From positions 434,001 through 498,000 of the forward strand of contig NZ_QFGA01000002.1 in NCBI RefSeq assembly GCF_004369205.1: a stretch of 64,000 nucleotides of DNA. Reading direction: 5' to 3'. This DNA comes from Pelotomaculum schinkii. GTDB lineage: Bacteria > Bacillota > Desulfotomaculia > Desulfotomaculales > Pelotomaculaceae. The notes under the pieces are model-generated. The model was given only the letters and a program-made list of their open reading frames with translations. It ran no database searches and was not told the DNA's origin. Made by a program: the position numbers and the translations under genes. Below, piece by piece: positions 42,224-51,604 of this stretch; positions within the stretch are counted from its first letter, which is position 1; each line of letters opens with the position of its first letter.

Positions 42224-42263
42224 CCGGCCGGTTGCACATCCATATTAAGCTCCGGCAGTGCTT

Positions 42264-42494
42264 TTAAACAGGCGGCGTATAAAGATCAGTCGTTTCTGTA
42301 GAAATGATCTTAGCGTCATATTTGCTGACCAAATCGCCACCGGAAGTGGTGAAAATGTTCTTCGCGATAACCAGGTCCATAGCCGTTTCAACCGCAGCAG
42401 CTGTAAGATCTGGTTTGGGATTGTCCAGGCTGATATTGACGGTATTGCCTGTCTGGTTCTTAAAACTCATCCGCAGGGTTGTAGTTGTCGCCAA
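42264..42494 (-). CDS. DUF2922 family protein
   Basis: 76 aa from a TTG start (LATTTTLRMSFKN) preceded by GAGGAGG. SFKNQTGNTVNISLDNPKPDLTAAAVETAMDLVIAKNIF is the family signature. Small beta-rich protein of unknown role, usually next to DUF1659 and YvrJ. Confidence 0.88.
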   Translation of the reverse strand: MATTTTLRMSFKNQTGNTVNISLDNPKPDLTAAAVETAMDLVIAKNIFTTSGGDLVSKYDAKIISTETTDLYTPPV

Positions 42495-42535
42495 TGAATT
42501 TCCCTCCTCTCTCAAGTGTTACGAGGTATTTTTAC

Positions 42536-42760
42536 TTAAGCTTGGATCAATGCAGCATTATCCACTCTGGTAATACCGTTTAGTTCATAATCCTGCAAAG
42601 CAGCAAGGGCGCCTGCCACATCAAAAATGTCTTGATCTAGCGCAGCTGATTTGACATTGTTCAAACTCTTGCTCCGCAGGATCGGGCTGCCGCTCTCGCT
42701 ATCGCCAACATGCAGTACCAGCCTGAGAACAGAGTTTCCGGGCACTTTAGTGACTGCCAT
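42536..42760 (-). CDS. DUF1659 family protein
   Basis: 74 aa: MAVTKVPGNSVLRLVLHVGD, SLNNVKSAALDQDIFDVAGALAALQ. Ribosome site AAGGGGGG. First gene of the DUF1659-DUF2922-YvrJ set. Function unknown. Confidence 0.88.
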   Translation of the reverse strand: MAVTKVPGNSVLRLVLHVGDSESGSPILRSKSLNNVKSAALDQDIFDVAGALAALQDYELNGITRVDNAALIQA

Positions 42761-42978
42761 TTCATTATCCCCCCCTTGCGGCTTTATTTGTGGGCAGGTC
42801 CCAACCGGTAAGCAAGGACCCGCCAAAACAAAAAGACCGGCAGAATTTACCGGTCAGTTATAGTATACCAATCGTACGTATGTTCGTCAAGTGTTAATTC
42901 TTGTTTTTTTACCCTACGGGCAAAGTCTTTTAGCTCGATTTTCCCCTTCTGTTTGGGGAGTTGTTTGGTGACAATGCC

Positions 42979-43092
42979 TTAACCGTGGCTTTACTGGATC
43001 GGATAACGCACCATGCTCATGTTATCATCCCCTTCATCGGTGAGTCCTACCGGTTTAAGGAAAGCAGAGAAAAACTGGAGCTAACAAACTAA
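42979..43092 (+). pseudogene. IstB (IS21 family) C-terminal remnant
   Basis: Reading frame LTVALLDRITHHAHV...GESYRFKES is the conserved C-terminus of the IS21 helper ATPase IstB; the N-terminal part is absent. Right after it, two similar segments (gtggtcaattttttggctgtcac and gtggtaaacttttcgcttgac near 43118-43165) look like IS21 end repeats. The rest of the 42.85-43.24 kb gap shows nothing. Confidence 0.7.
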
Positions 43093-43244
43093 AGTACGCA
43101 AAGTAACTGCCTTAGGGTGGTCAATTTTTTGGCTGTCACGGTGGTAAACTTTTCGCTTGACACTACGACCCGCTGGCTATGCAACTGATTGTATGCCCAC
43201 CGGTATACTTTCCAGTTGTGGTACACCACAAGCTGGGCACACTC

Positions 43245-43565
43245 CTAATCCTCAATGACTTCCTTTAATAACAGCCTTTTTTCAAAAGCGCCCCGCTCTG
43301 CAGCCTTTTTCTCCCGCAGGCTATGAAAATCGTTGATTTCAACACCCTTATACTTTAAAATGGAGTAGATTACCTCAACCAGGTCAGCCAGTTCATCAAC
43401 ACTATCGCTAGCCAGATAGTCCTGCAGCTCTTCACCGAGTTTCTGATCAAGAAATTCCTTGTAGGCTTTATCAGTAAGACTCTCAACCACGGCCCTCTTG
43501 CCGCTTTTTTTAATAATCTCCGGAATCCTATCCCGCACAAGCTTGTTATATGTAATGGTTTTCAT
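43245..43565 (-). CDS. MazG-like NTP pyrophosphohydrolase
   Basis: 106 aa, all helical. YNKLVRDRIPEIIKKSGKRAVVE, KLGEELQDYL and DELADLVEVIYSILKYKG carry the E-E..E/D..D metal motif of the all-alpha NTP-PPases. Hydrolyses NTPs; related proteins have housekeeping or phage-defence roles. Nothing odd. Confidence 0.88.
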   Translation of the reverse strand: MKTITYNKLVRDRIPEIIKKSGKRAVVESLTDKAYKEFLDQKLGEELQDYLASDSVDELADLVEVIYSILKYKGVEINDFHSLREKKAAERGAFEKRLLLKEVIED

Positions 43566-43617
43566 TTATGCACGCCCTAGCTATTCATAATATAAGTTGA
43601 GATGTTACGGATACCCG

Positions 43618-43710
43618 TTGCAGCAAATCCGCCCGGTGGCGCTCACGTAATTCCTCATCGAGTCTGCCCCACCGCTCATGGTTCAAATCCTCCCAATGCC
43701 CTTTATACTC
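43618..43710 (-). pseudogene. 93-bp mcrC fragment
   Basis: Close match to 45580-45672 inside the mcrC gene (segment around LLQVLAYS/RERHRADLL), with a few base changes. No flanking coding sequence remains. Evidence for a second, lost mcrC copy or a local duplication. Confidence 0.85.
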
Positions 43711-43736
43711 AGGTGGTCAAAGATTGACATAAATAT

Positions 43737-43780
43737 AGCAGGGCTCCGGAATTTAACTAAATCCATGCCCTGCTTTTTTT
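43737..43780. terminator. Hairpin terminator beside the ASCH gene
   Basis: AGCAGGGC pairs with GCCCTGCT around a 22-nt loop, with TTTTTTT on the plus strand side and an AT-rich tail on the other. Ends the minus-strand ASCH/GNAT transcript. Confidence 0.65.
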
Positions 43781-43782
43781 AT

Positions 43783-44151
43783 TTATACATAAACAAATGA
43801 CTGGGGTGCAAAATTCAATCCAAAGTCAGAAAGACTACGTGGCTTACTGTATTTTTTGACATTGCCCAAACGGTAGGCAACCGCTCTTTCCTTATTATGG
43901 AAATATTGATCATAAAAAACCTTTGTTATACCCGCATATTCTGATGTAATTTGCCATACTTGCTCGGGTTCATCTACAATGATCTCCATTACTTGAGCCT
44001 CACCAACCACTTGCATGACAGGAGAAGTTGCATAAATAATAATCTTGTCAACATCCTCACGACAGCGCACTTTTCTAAAATCAAACAATTTGTTCCCATT
44101 CATTATATTTTCCACATGTTCTGGATTAATCGATAATAACATTTTGCACAT
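43783..44151 (-). CDS. ASCH/PUA-like domain protein
   Basis: 122 aa. MLLSINPEHVENIMNGNKLFDFRKVRC resembles the start of ASCH domains (S-I-x-P-x-x-x-x-x-I-x-x-G-x-K-x-x-E-x-R). Probably binds RNA or a modified nucleotide. It overlaps the GNAT gene by 26 nt, so the two form one unit. Confidence 0.7.
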   Translation of the reverse strand: MCKMLLSINPEHVENIMNGNKLFDFRKVRCREDVDKIIIYATSPVMQVVGEAQVMEIIVDEPEQVWQITSEYAGITKVFYDQYFHNKERAVAYRLGNVKKYSKPRSLSDFGLNFAPQSFVYV

Positions 44152-45200
44152 CTATATCACCCATTTCTAGTATACTAAAAAATTCCTTTGGAGTGTACCT
44201 TATATTATATGGGTATTCTTCAAAAAGCCCGGCTTGTTTTAAACTATTAAAATTAACATTGTGCCCCTTACCAAAGTAACCATTATATAGCAGTTCTAAT
44301 AGTACCAGGTTCTTTTTCTTAGCGTAAATACTATTTAAGGACTTTTCGTCAAATATTGTTTTATTACCAGCCAGACTGACAAAATCGTCAACGCTCATTA
44401 ATGATGTATTTGATCTTTTCACTACAGTTAAACTAGCAATCGTGCAGAAGGATGTTGCAACAGATTTAAAAGCAGCTCTTCCTTTTGTACCGGTATATTT
44501 TCTATAAATTATCACTGGTTCGCCTACTTGATGATGCATTGGTGAAGAAGGCGCCCCTATATATACCTTTAACACACCGTTACCTGCTGTTTCTTCTTCA
44601 ATCTCATTTTTATTTCCTTTTAGTTCGGAGTAAGGGAATAAAATATCATGATATCTGTCCTCGATAGGAATCATGCCGGCTTTTTTAAAATTTGGTTCTA
44701 TAAATGGAAACGATTTAAAGGGATCTGTATAATCAATATGTTTTCTACTCTTAAGAAATACGCACTCACCTCGTGGATTCATACCAACACATACAAATCC
44801 AAATCTTTCAAATAAATTTATCAATTCTTTATGCTTCTTAAATACTGTAAGATAGATTTCATCATATCTTAGTTCCTGCCATTTCCAAAGCGAAACACCA
44901 AGTGCACCTTCTCCTAATCTCTGTACTTCTAAACCTCTCTGCTAAACGAAAAGTGCCGATCTTTATTCGCGGTATTGCTGGTAAGATTTTATCTATTAGT
45001 AAAATTTGCTCATTCTCTTCTTTGAGATAAACAAATGAACCGACCCCACGATCATCATTGAAAACTAGTGCACGCTCACCTCCTTCTCCTTTTTTCTTGA
45101 ACCATGTTGTAAATTCCTCATAGTCTGATTTAAGCGAATCGAAGAATACGTCTCGCAAATCAACTTCTGAAAACTTGCGCCACTCAAACTTACCAGCCAT
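44126..45200 (-). pseudogene. Frameshifted GNAT acetyltransferase with C-terminal extension
   Basis: N-terminal frame 45200-44862 encodes MAGKFEWRKFSEVDLRDV...RIKIGTFRLAER; it then runs out of register. Another frame reads GLEVQRLGEGALGVSLWKW from about 44927 and continues into the ORF ending at 44126. Joined, the two give a GNAT domain plus a further 200 residues. The break is at about 44934-44941 (one base lost in GAGAGGTTT). The C-terminal part could still be made from an internal start. Confidence 0.8.
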
Positions 45201-45357
45201 TGTAATACCCCCTTATTTATTTTCAATGTGGACTATTAATTGCTGAAATTTCAAGTGGTCAAGTCCCATATCATCAAAATAACCCTAATAAAACCGCTTC
45301 ATTTAAGTTTTTAACATATTTATATAATATGTTTAAATCATTCATTACCATCCTTCC

Positions 45358-46833
45358 TCAACTTACTGCCACTGCTAGCGTTTGGACCATTTCCTCCACA
45401 TCAGCTTCCATGGGAATGGCCATCAGTACCAGGTTGACGCTTCTTCTGCCGGCGTTGAGAGCAGCACGGTGGTAAAGCATGCCACGTTTTTTCAAGGACT
45501 CCCAGGTATGCTTTTGGCAGGGATACACCAGGCAACTGGTTATTCTACTGGCTTCGGACAGTGTGGAATAGGCAAGCACTTGCAGCAAATCCGCTCGGTG
45601 GCGCTCACGTAATTCCTCATCGAGCCTGCCCCACCGTTCTTGGTTCAAATCCTCCCAGTGCCCTTTATACTTGGCATCAAAGATGATCGTCTCCTTTTCA
45701 CCCCGTGCAGATAAACGCTCCAGAGTTAAATCCGGCAATAAGTATTTTTGGGATCCGATATAAGGCGGGTCCCAAACCAACGGGGCAACAGTCTCCCTTT
45801 TGCGGCCCACGTGCAGGACACCCCCAATGCGCCTGGTAAGCGCCGCTGCAACGGTTTCCATCCAGGCTTCAAAAAACTCCTCCATTGGCATTACCCAGGG
45901 CAACCCCTGCATATCACCGAGCCCGGCCAACCCCCTGTCTTCAATAGCCCATTCCATTGCCTGCAAGCCATCATGGAAAACCCTGGTACGGACCGAACCC
46001 CGGTACCAGGCGCCCAATGTTACAGCGGTAGGCTGTTTCGGGATAACACTTCGCACTCGCTCCAGCAAGGATTGGCAGATACCGATTAACTGCAATACAA
46101 TAGCCCCGGCATTTCTCTGGCCTTCTAAACTAGCCAGCTGTTTGCGCAGGGTAAAATGGACCGCCGCCTTTAATTCTCTGTCATCTCGCAGATCGGGATA
46201 ACGGCAGGGCACATCCAGAAACCGGGCTGCAGAGATATTGGATGTAATATAACGGGACCACCGTATGTTGCCGCGTGGTGCCTGAAGGTTTGACTCGGCT
46301 AACTCAAACCTTCTTTCCAAGCAATCCAGCAGTTCCTTGATACGCAAAAGGATAGTTGTCGACAACACCCATTGAGGAATTTTACGGTCAGAACGCGGCA
46401 ACAAGGGCAGTTGCAGTAAAGACGGGACTACCCGCCACCCCATCTTGCCAAGCATTGAGCCGATGCCCGGCCAATCAAAACGAGGCTTAATAATGAGCCC
46501 GTAATCCGGTTTACCTGAGGTAGGTGATAACAGTGGAATGGCACCTACCCTCGTGCCGGTTTGAAGAACTACATCTACCGAGCTACCATCATAATCTAAC
46601 CCAGCCGAAATACCGAAATTCTTAAGGATGCCCTCATTTTGCCGGATGAATTGCTTTGCCAGGCGAGCCGCCATGGATTGTGGTTCTCGGGGCAGATTAC
46701 CTTTTAGAAAGGAAACGGCCGGAAGGCAGGCCATAGAGGAGTCAACAACTTCAAAACAAGGGGATTCACCCGGTTTTATCGGTACAATGGGGTTTCTATT
46801 AACACTTCTGCGTCGTTTCATTGCAGCCTTCAT
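45358..46833 (-). CDS. mcrC: McrC-like restriction nuclease subunit
   Basis: 491 aa from MKAAMKRRRSVNRN, coupled to mcrB by ATGA. The C-terminal PD-(D/E)XK nuclease shows YLLPDLTLER then ETIIFDAKYKGHW (D...DAK); the N-terminal half is the McrC-type adapter that contacts McrB. The pair should cut DNA carrying modified cytosine or other modifications. It is intact; a fragment duplicate lies at 43.6 kb. Confidence 0.85.
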   Translation of the reverse strand: MKAAMKRRRSVNRNPIVPIKPGESPCFEVVDSSMACLPAVSFLKGNLPREPQSMAARLAKQFIRQNEGILKNFGISAGLDYDGSSVDVVLQTGTRVGAIPLLSPTSGKPDYGLIIKPRFDWPGIGSMLGKMGWRVVPSLLQLPLLPRSDRKIPQWVLSTTILLRIKELLDCLERRFELAESNLQAPRGNIRWSRYITSNISAARFLDVPCRYPDLRDDRELKAAVHFTLRKQLASLEGQRNAGAIVLQLIGICQSLLERVRSVIPKQPTAVTLGAWYRGSVRTRVFHDGLQAMEWAIEDRGLAGLGDMQGLPWVMPMEEFFEAWMETVAAALTRRIGGVLHVGRKRETVAPLVWDPPYIGSQKYLLPDLTLERLSARGEKETIIFDAKYKGHWEDLNQERWGRLDEELRERHRADLLQVLAYSTLSEASRITSCLVYPCQKHTWESLKKRGMLYHRAALNAGRRSVNLVLMAIPMEADVEEMVQTLAVAVS

Positions 46834-48302
46834 CCCTGCAAGCTCTCTATCCATTGCAGATAGGCATTGATCGGGTCGGCAAAGCCTGCCACATAACCCT
46901 GGATGAGGTATTCTTCTAAGAGCGGCGCCAAATTTACTTTAAGATATCTGGCAGCTTTCGCATCGTCTTTTTCCAAGAAATATGAATGTCCAGGTACCAG
47001 GGCTAAAGCGTCATCGCTGGCATATTCAATAAAAATGGTCACCAGTTCCATAAACGCCTTATTCATTAGCTCTCCGGCATTCTCTTGCACCACTTTCAAT
47101 TGCGGCCAGAGTTTAACAAAGGCAAACCTGCGCCGGACAGCAACATCTACAATGGCAATACTACGGTCAGCACTGTTCATGGTACCCAATATGTAAAGGT
47201 TATCTGGCAATTGGAGTTTGTTTTGAAAAGGCTCTCCAAAATCATAAGGCAGCTCTAATTCTCTTTGTTCATCAGAGCGTGATTCCAGTAGAAATATAGC
47301 TTCCCCAAGGACCTTCGCTAAATCGGCCCGGTTAATCTCGTCGATATGAAGCAAATACGGCTTGCCTGGGTATTGGAAAGCCATATTGGCTGCCTTCATT
47401 AAAAACCCTTGTTGTGGGGCAAAGCGGAAACCCATGACGTCAGATGTTTGCACGGGTGCCAAACCGCCCACAAAATTCTCATAGGTGGTGTTGGGGTGAA
47501 ACTGAATGGAGAAACCATTACCTTTATAGGCCTTATGTAAAAGTTGCAAAGCCATACGAGTTTTCCCAGTACCCGGAGGTCCCTGTAAAGCAACAAAGCG
47601 GCGTTCCTGGAGAAGCCCATATACCTCCTCTTCAGTGACGTCCGGCATTAAGTGGGTAAAATATTCGGAGCGAATCCGCTCACCATCTTCTGCAGCGGAT
47701 TTTAACGGATAGATGCCACGTTCTTCAAACATCAAATCCAGAAAAGCCTTTAGAGCATCTGCAGTAGCATCTAAATTGGCGTTAGGTACAAAAAAACCAT
47801 AGATCACCTTGCCATAGCGTTCAAAGACGGAATTGTACCCTGGAAAAAACCGTTTGATGTTACCCGGCACATCCAGGTCTATTCTCACCGGCTCCTGTTT
47901 AGCCCAAGCAACTAGATTCCCCTGGCCATATTTTTTATTGAGCCAATTACAAATGGCTGAGACTTTCCGACCGTGGCCGGGTCGCGCCAGAACCTCTTCA
48001 TCGGGGCTTAATCCCTGCGTCCCAATACTCATTGCCAACACACTTGGGCCATCGGTGATGGGAAATATACCAAAGCTCATTCCTCCATAGGAACCAGAGT
48101 CAGGGTTGGAGGGATGAATCAATGAGACAAATGGAACCCCGGTCCCTCCTTTAAATTCAGGGGCACGAAGGGTTACTACCTTATTGGCCTTATCGGGATA
48201 ACGCCCCCCGCTGGCACCAAATATTTCTGCAAAGGCGCTTTTAGCTTTATCTGACCAGCTTTCAGTTCCATTGTCGTGAACAAGATTAATTAGTTGATTC
48301 AT
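46830..48302 (-). CDS. mcrB: McrB-like AAA+ GTPase restriction subunit
   Basis: About 490 aa from MNQLINLVHDNG; an upstream in-frame start at 48344 is possible. N-terminal DNA-binding region, then AAA+ domain with Walker A GPPGTGKT, Walker B LLHIDEINRADLAKVLGE and the McrB sensor MNSADRSIAIVDVAVRRRFAF. McrB binds modified DNA and moves along it; McrC cuts. Confidence 0.88.
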   Translation of the reverse strand: MNQLINLVHDNGTESWSDKAKSAFAEIFGASGGRYPDKANKVVTLRAPEFKGGTGVPFVSLIHPSNPDSGSYGGMSFGIFPITDGPSVLAMSIGTQGLSPDEEVLARPGHGRKVSAICNWLNKKYGQGNLVAWAKQEPVRIDLDVPGNIKRFFPGYNSVFERYGKVIYGFFVPNANLDATADALKAFLDLMFEERGIYPLKSAAEDGERIRSEYFTHLMPDVTEEEVYGLLQERRFVALQGPPGTGKTRMALQLLHKAYKGNGFSIQFHPNTTYENFVGGLAPVQTSDVMGFRFAPQQGFLMKAANMAFQYPGKPYLLHIDEINRADLAKVLGEAIFLLESRSDEQRELELPYDFGEPFQNKLQLPDNLYILGTMNSADRSIAIVDVAVRRRFAFVKLWPQLKVVQENAGELMNKAFMELVTIFIEYASDDALALVPGHSYFLEKDDAKAARYLKVNLAPLLEEYLIQGYVAGFADPINAYLQWIESLQG

Positions 48303-48387
48303 ATGTATCCATTCAATCTCCTTACTCTGAAATATGGCCAGCATATATACACGGTTATTAATGTTAAAATCCCTTCATCTATTTCCT

Positions 48388-50820
48388 CTATAACTTCTTA
48401 AGCAGACCAATCACAATACCATTAATTTGAACCTGGTCAGGGTTTAAATTTATTGGTTCATACCTTGAGTTTTCAGGTATCAGCAGTACACTGTCACCCA
48501 TCTGCATGTATCGCTTCAATGTCGCTTCATCATCTAGCAGGGCAATCACAATCTGTCCGTTATCCGCCGTAGACTGTTTGTTGACAATAACATAATCACC
48601 CACATCAATGCCTGCATCCTTCATGCTATCACCAACCACCTCCAGCATAAATGTATTTTTGGGCTGACTCATCCAGGTTAGCGGTAGCGTGAAGCGATCC
48701 TTGATTTCCTCATTCACTTTTAAAGGGCTGCCAGCTATCACATCACCCAAAACAGGAATGTCCATAACTTCAACATCTGGGATAGCCAGTTCTGAATCCC
48801 AGCGTTTTAATGATATAACTCCAGGCTCTTCACTGTCGCGTTCGTAAATCATATCCGGCTGGTTACGGTAGCTTTTATAACAGTACCTTTGCAATGTATC
48901 CGGCAACATTAAATTATTAAAACGTGGCAGATCCTCTATCTCGTCTAAATCCCTGTCCATAATTTTCAAGCTGTGGCCATCCGTAATTAAGCAGTACCGC
49001 ACCGTATCTAACAACCGCATATAGGAGGCGGCCTGTTTTTCTGCATCAACAATACCCGCCCGGTATTTTTTAGTTTCTACCAGTATGTAGGGAACCCACT
49101 TTCCCTGGAAATAAATTTTAACAATAATATCGGCAAATCCTTTCCGGGAAAAATCCATTACCGGATATTCCACTTCCAGCATTTCTTCTTTATAACCGTA
49201 TGAATCTATCAACTCTCTCAGAATCCACTGCCGGATCGTCTCTTCTTTTGCATAAACATCCAGGATCTTATCCTTTTTTAGATAGTCAGTTATACTAATC
49301 GGGTATAGAGGTTTGAGGCATGTATTTCTCCGGAAACGCAGATAAGCAGTGTCGATCTCCTGGATAAAGCGAGATGGTTTTTGGTGGCTGCTCAGGTAGA
49401 GCAAATCATTAGCCCGAGTCATACCGACATAGAGCAACTTCCTTTCATCAGACTCAAGCACTTTATCATCATCTTCACTCATTCCTCCAGTAAACGGGAT
49501 TACTCCTTCATTGATGCAGATAATCAGTACTACTTTAAATTCCAATCCCTTAATTGAATGCATGGTGCACACCTTCACCATATCGCTTTCAAAATTCGGG
49601 TTGTCGCGGTCTAAAATCTCGCATGGCAACTTCTGTTGTGCTAGATAATGCTGAGCTTCCTGAGCTATCCGCCTCTCTTTGGCAATTATGCATATTTCCG
49701 AAAGCTTATATTCACTTGATAGTTCATGGATGGTCACTTTTATATGATCCAATTCTTCTTTTAAAGTGGCGAAATTCCGGTAAATTGGATAATGGCCTTT
49801 ACGGTCCACTAGCAAAGGCTTGACGAAATCGGTGTCGTTCTTCAGAGTTTCATCTTTTTCCTGCAGCGAATAAGCCGCCTCAGAAATCTGGGTGGTTGTC
49901 CGATAATTTTTGGAAAGAGTCCTGCTTTTACCGCTCATATCGTAACCCAGAGTAGTATAGCTCCTGCCCTTACCCAACCAGGAGTGCGTATAAATGCTCT
50001 GCGCATTATCGGCAATAAATGTAATGCTAGAATAAGGCTTAGGCTTATAGATGCGTTTAACCATTTCCAGCTGTGCCTTCGTCAGATCCTGGCTCTCGTC
50101 AATAATAATGTGGGTATAGGTTTCCGCGTCTTTCACCGGGGATGTCAAGGCAATTTTATTTAACATCCGGAATTCCGTAAGTTTGTCCTTTGTCATTAAT
50201 TCTTGATAAATCTCTTTAAGTTCGAAAATCGAGGATCGGATCTCAGAGTTTTTCAAAAGCTTCTGAGGCGTTTTCTGCATCACATTGGTAGCCCTGCCGG
50301 TCCGGTCCACTTGCTGGTACTCTTCCAGCGTTTCAATTAAACAGGCGTCAATCCATTCTATTTCATCAATGAGAAAGTTTGCATTTTTATGGTTGATTAT
50401 CTTAGTTGCCGGTCCTTTTTCTGCTAAAAGATAAATCGCTTTCGACATCAGGCTGAATTTATCGTTATTAGAGGCAAATTTGATATTAGTATCTGAGCAA
50501 CATTTCCGATAATATGAATAAACGATGCTATCGATAGTTTTAATATCTACCTTCCCTTCAGTGCTTAGCAGCTCTCCTATGCTGATCTGGTCTTCAGGGT
50601 TCTCAACCTTGTTATAAAGGTACTTGATATAGTTCCGCAAAGTTTTATTAAAGGTGACCAGTAGAACCTTGTCGTCCTTCTCAAGACAATACCTCTTCAT
50701 AAGATGAGAAATCCGATGCACAGCCACCGTGGTCTTTCCACTACCGGCAACACCTTTAATTAAAATATGTCCGGAAGGTTCCATCAAGATCAGCTTTTTC
50801 TGTTCGAGGTTTAACTGCAT
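48388..50820 (-). CDS. SF1 helicase fused to PD-(D/E)XK nuclease and LexA-type autopeptidase
   Basis: 810 aa from MQLNLEQKKLILM, with GGAGG upstream. Residues 1 to about 510: UvrD/PcrA-like SF1 helicase (Walker A GVAGSGKTT, IIDESQDLTKAQ, SKNYRTT, TMHSIKGLEFKVV, LLYVGMTRA). About 550-640: type I restriction N-terminal-like nuclease (GFADIIVKI, ILVETKK). About 685-810: S24 LexA peptidase with cleavage site IAG (Ala696-Gly697), Ser732 in VGDSMKD and Lys769 in ATLKRY, with spacing 36 and 37, matching LexA (35, 37). There is no LexA HTH. Possibly a damage- or RecA-controlled defence enzyme (inference). Confidence 0.9.
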   Translation of the reverse strand: MQLNLEQKKLILMEPSGHILIKGVAGSGKTTVAVHRISHLMKRYCLEKDDKVLLVTFNKTLRNYIKYLYNKVENPEDQISIGELLSTEGKVDIKTIDSIVYSYYRKCCSDTNIKFASNNDKFSLMSKAIYLLAEKGPATKIINHKNANFLIDEIEWIDACLIETLEEYQQVDRTGRATNVMQKTPQKLLKNSEIRSSIFELKEIYQELMTKDKLTEFRMLNKIALTSPVKDAETYTHIIIDESQDLTKAQLEMVKRIYKPKPYSSITFIADNAQSIYTHSWLGKGRSYTTLGYDMSGKSRTLSKNYRTTTQISEAAYSLQEKDETLKNDTDFVKPLLVDRKGHYPIYRNFATLKEELDHIKVTIHELSSEYKLSEICIIAKERRIAQEAQHYLAQQKLPCEILDRDNPNFESDMVKVCTMHSIKGLEFKVVLIICINEGVIPFTGGMSEDDDKVLESDERKLLYVGMTRANDLLYLSSHQKPSRFIQEIDTAYLRFRRNTCLKPLYPISITDYLKKDKILDVYAKEETIRQWILRELIDSYGYKEEMLEVEYPVMDFSRKGFADIIVKIYFQGKWVPYILVETKKYRAGIVDAEKQAASYMRLLDTVRYCLITDGHSLKIMDRDLDEIEDLPRFNNLMLPDTLQRYCYKSYRNQPDMIYERDSEEPGVISLKRWDSELAIPDVEVMDIPVLGDVIAGSPLKVNEEIKDRFTLPLTWMSQPKNTFMLEVVGDSMKDAGIDVGDYVIVNKQSTADNGQIVIALLDDEATLKRYMQMGDSVLLIPENSRYEPINLNPDQVQINGIVIGLLKKL

Positions 50821-50995
50821 AATACTACCTCCAGGTTTCATGCTTCCAAGGGCTCAGGGGGAACAGGATGTTGACATAAAAATTTAAATATTTCTATCTG
50901 TATACCCTACCAGGGGAATTTAATATATCTCACTATATTATCAACTTGACACAATATGAATATTGGGAAATAGATAAGTATGCTTTTAAATCTTC
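50821..50995. promoter_or_regulatory. Intergenic region before the helicase fusion
   Basis: AT-rich gap holding a perfect 6+2+6 palindrome CAATATGAATATTG near 50951-50964 and a possible minus-strand TTGATA box. No typical SOS box (GAAC-N4-GTTC) was seen. Confidence 0.35.
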
Positions 50996-51526
50996 TTATG
51001 ATATTTCTATTCCTTCCTTAAAATATCTGACGTCCGGGGATTTATATTTTTCTCTTAAAGTATAAAATCCAATGAAAACACCATATTTATAATTTAAATT
51101 ATTATCTGGAGCTGTATAGCATTTAAGCTTTTCTATATCATATTCTTCGCTGATTGAACTAGATGATTTTTTAACCTCTACGATGAGCAAATTACTTCTA
51201 TGCTTTCCTCTCTTATGAACAATAATATCTGGGAAAACAGTTTTTTCAACCAGTATTCCGCTAGATATTTCATCTTCGTATTTTACTGACGTATTGATTA
51301 ACTCATGCCACTTAGATTTAAGCAGGTTGATCTTCTTTATATTATTAATATTACGATTATATTCGCAATCGATATCATAGGTTTTCCCAAAAGTTTGCGC
51401 CATATATGTGGCAAGTTTGTGGATTATACTTCTTTCATTAACATTGTTTTTTAATAGATAATTATCATTGACTCGTAAAGTATCAATGGCTAGATTTAGT
51501 CTCCTTTTTACCTGGTATAGTTCCAT
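50996..51526 (-). CDS. Small PD-(D/E)XK nuclease-like protein
   Basis: 176 aa, ATG with AAGGAG upstream. VFPDIIVHKRGK...LLIVEVKKSSSSIS is a clear D...E-x-K nuclease motif with basic N-terminal helices. No domain beyond this. It precedes the helicase fusion on the same strand; probably a partner or independent DNA-cutting unit. Confidence 0.7.
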   Translation of the reverse strand: MELYQVKRRLNLAIDTLRVNDNYLLKNNVNERSIIHKLATYMAQTFGKTYDIDCEYNRNINNIKKINLLKSKWHELINTSVKYEDEISSGILVEKTVFPDIIVHKRGKHRSNLLIVEVKKSSSSISEEYDIEKLKCYTAPDNNLNYKYGVFIGFYTLREKYKSPDVRYFKEGIEIS

Positions 51527-51604
51527 TGCAACTCCTTAGTTATCTATTTTAAATATTATATGGATAATAGGACGTTTCAGTCCCTTAAAATCTATATTCG
51601 TATT

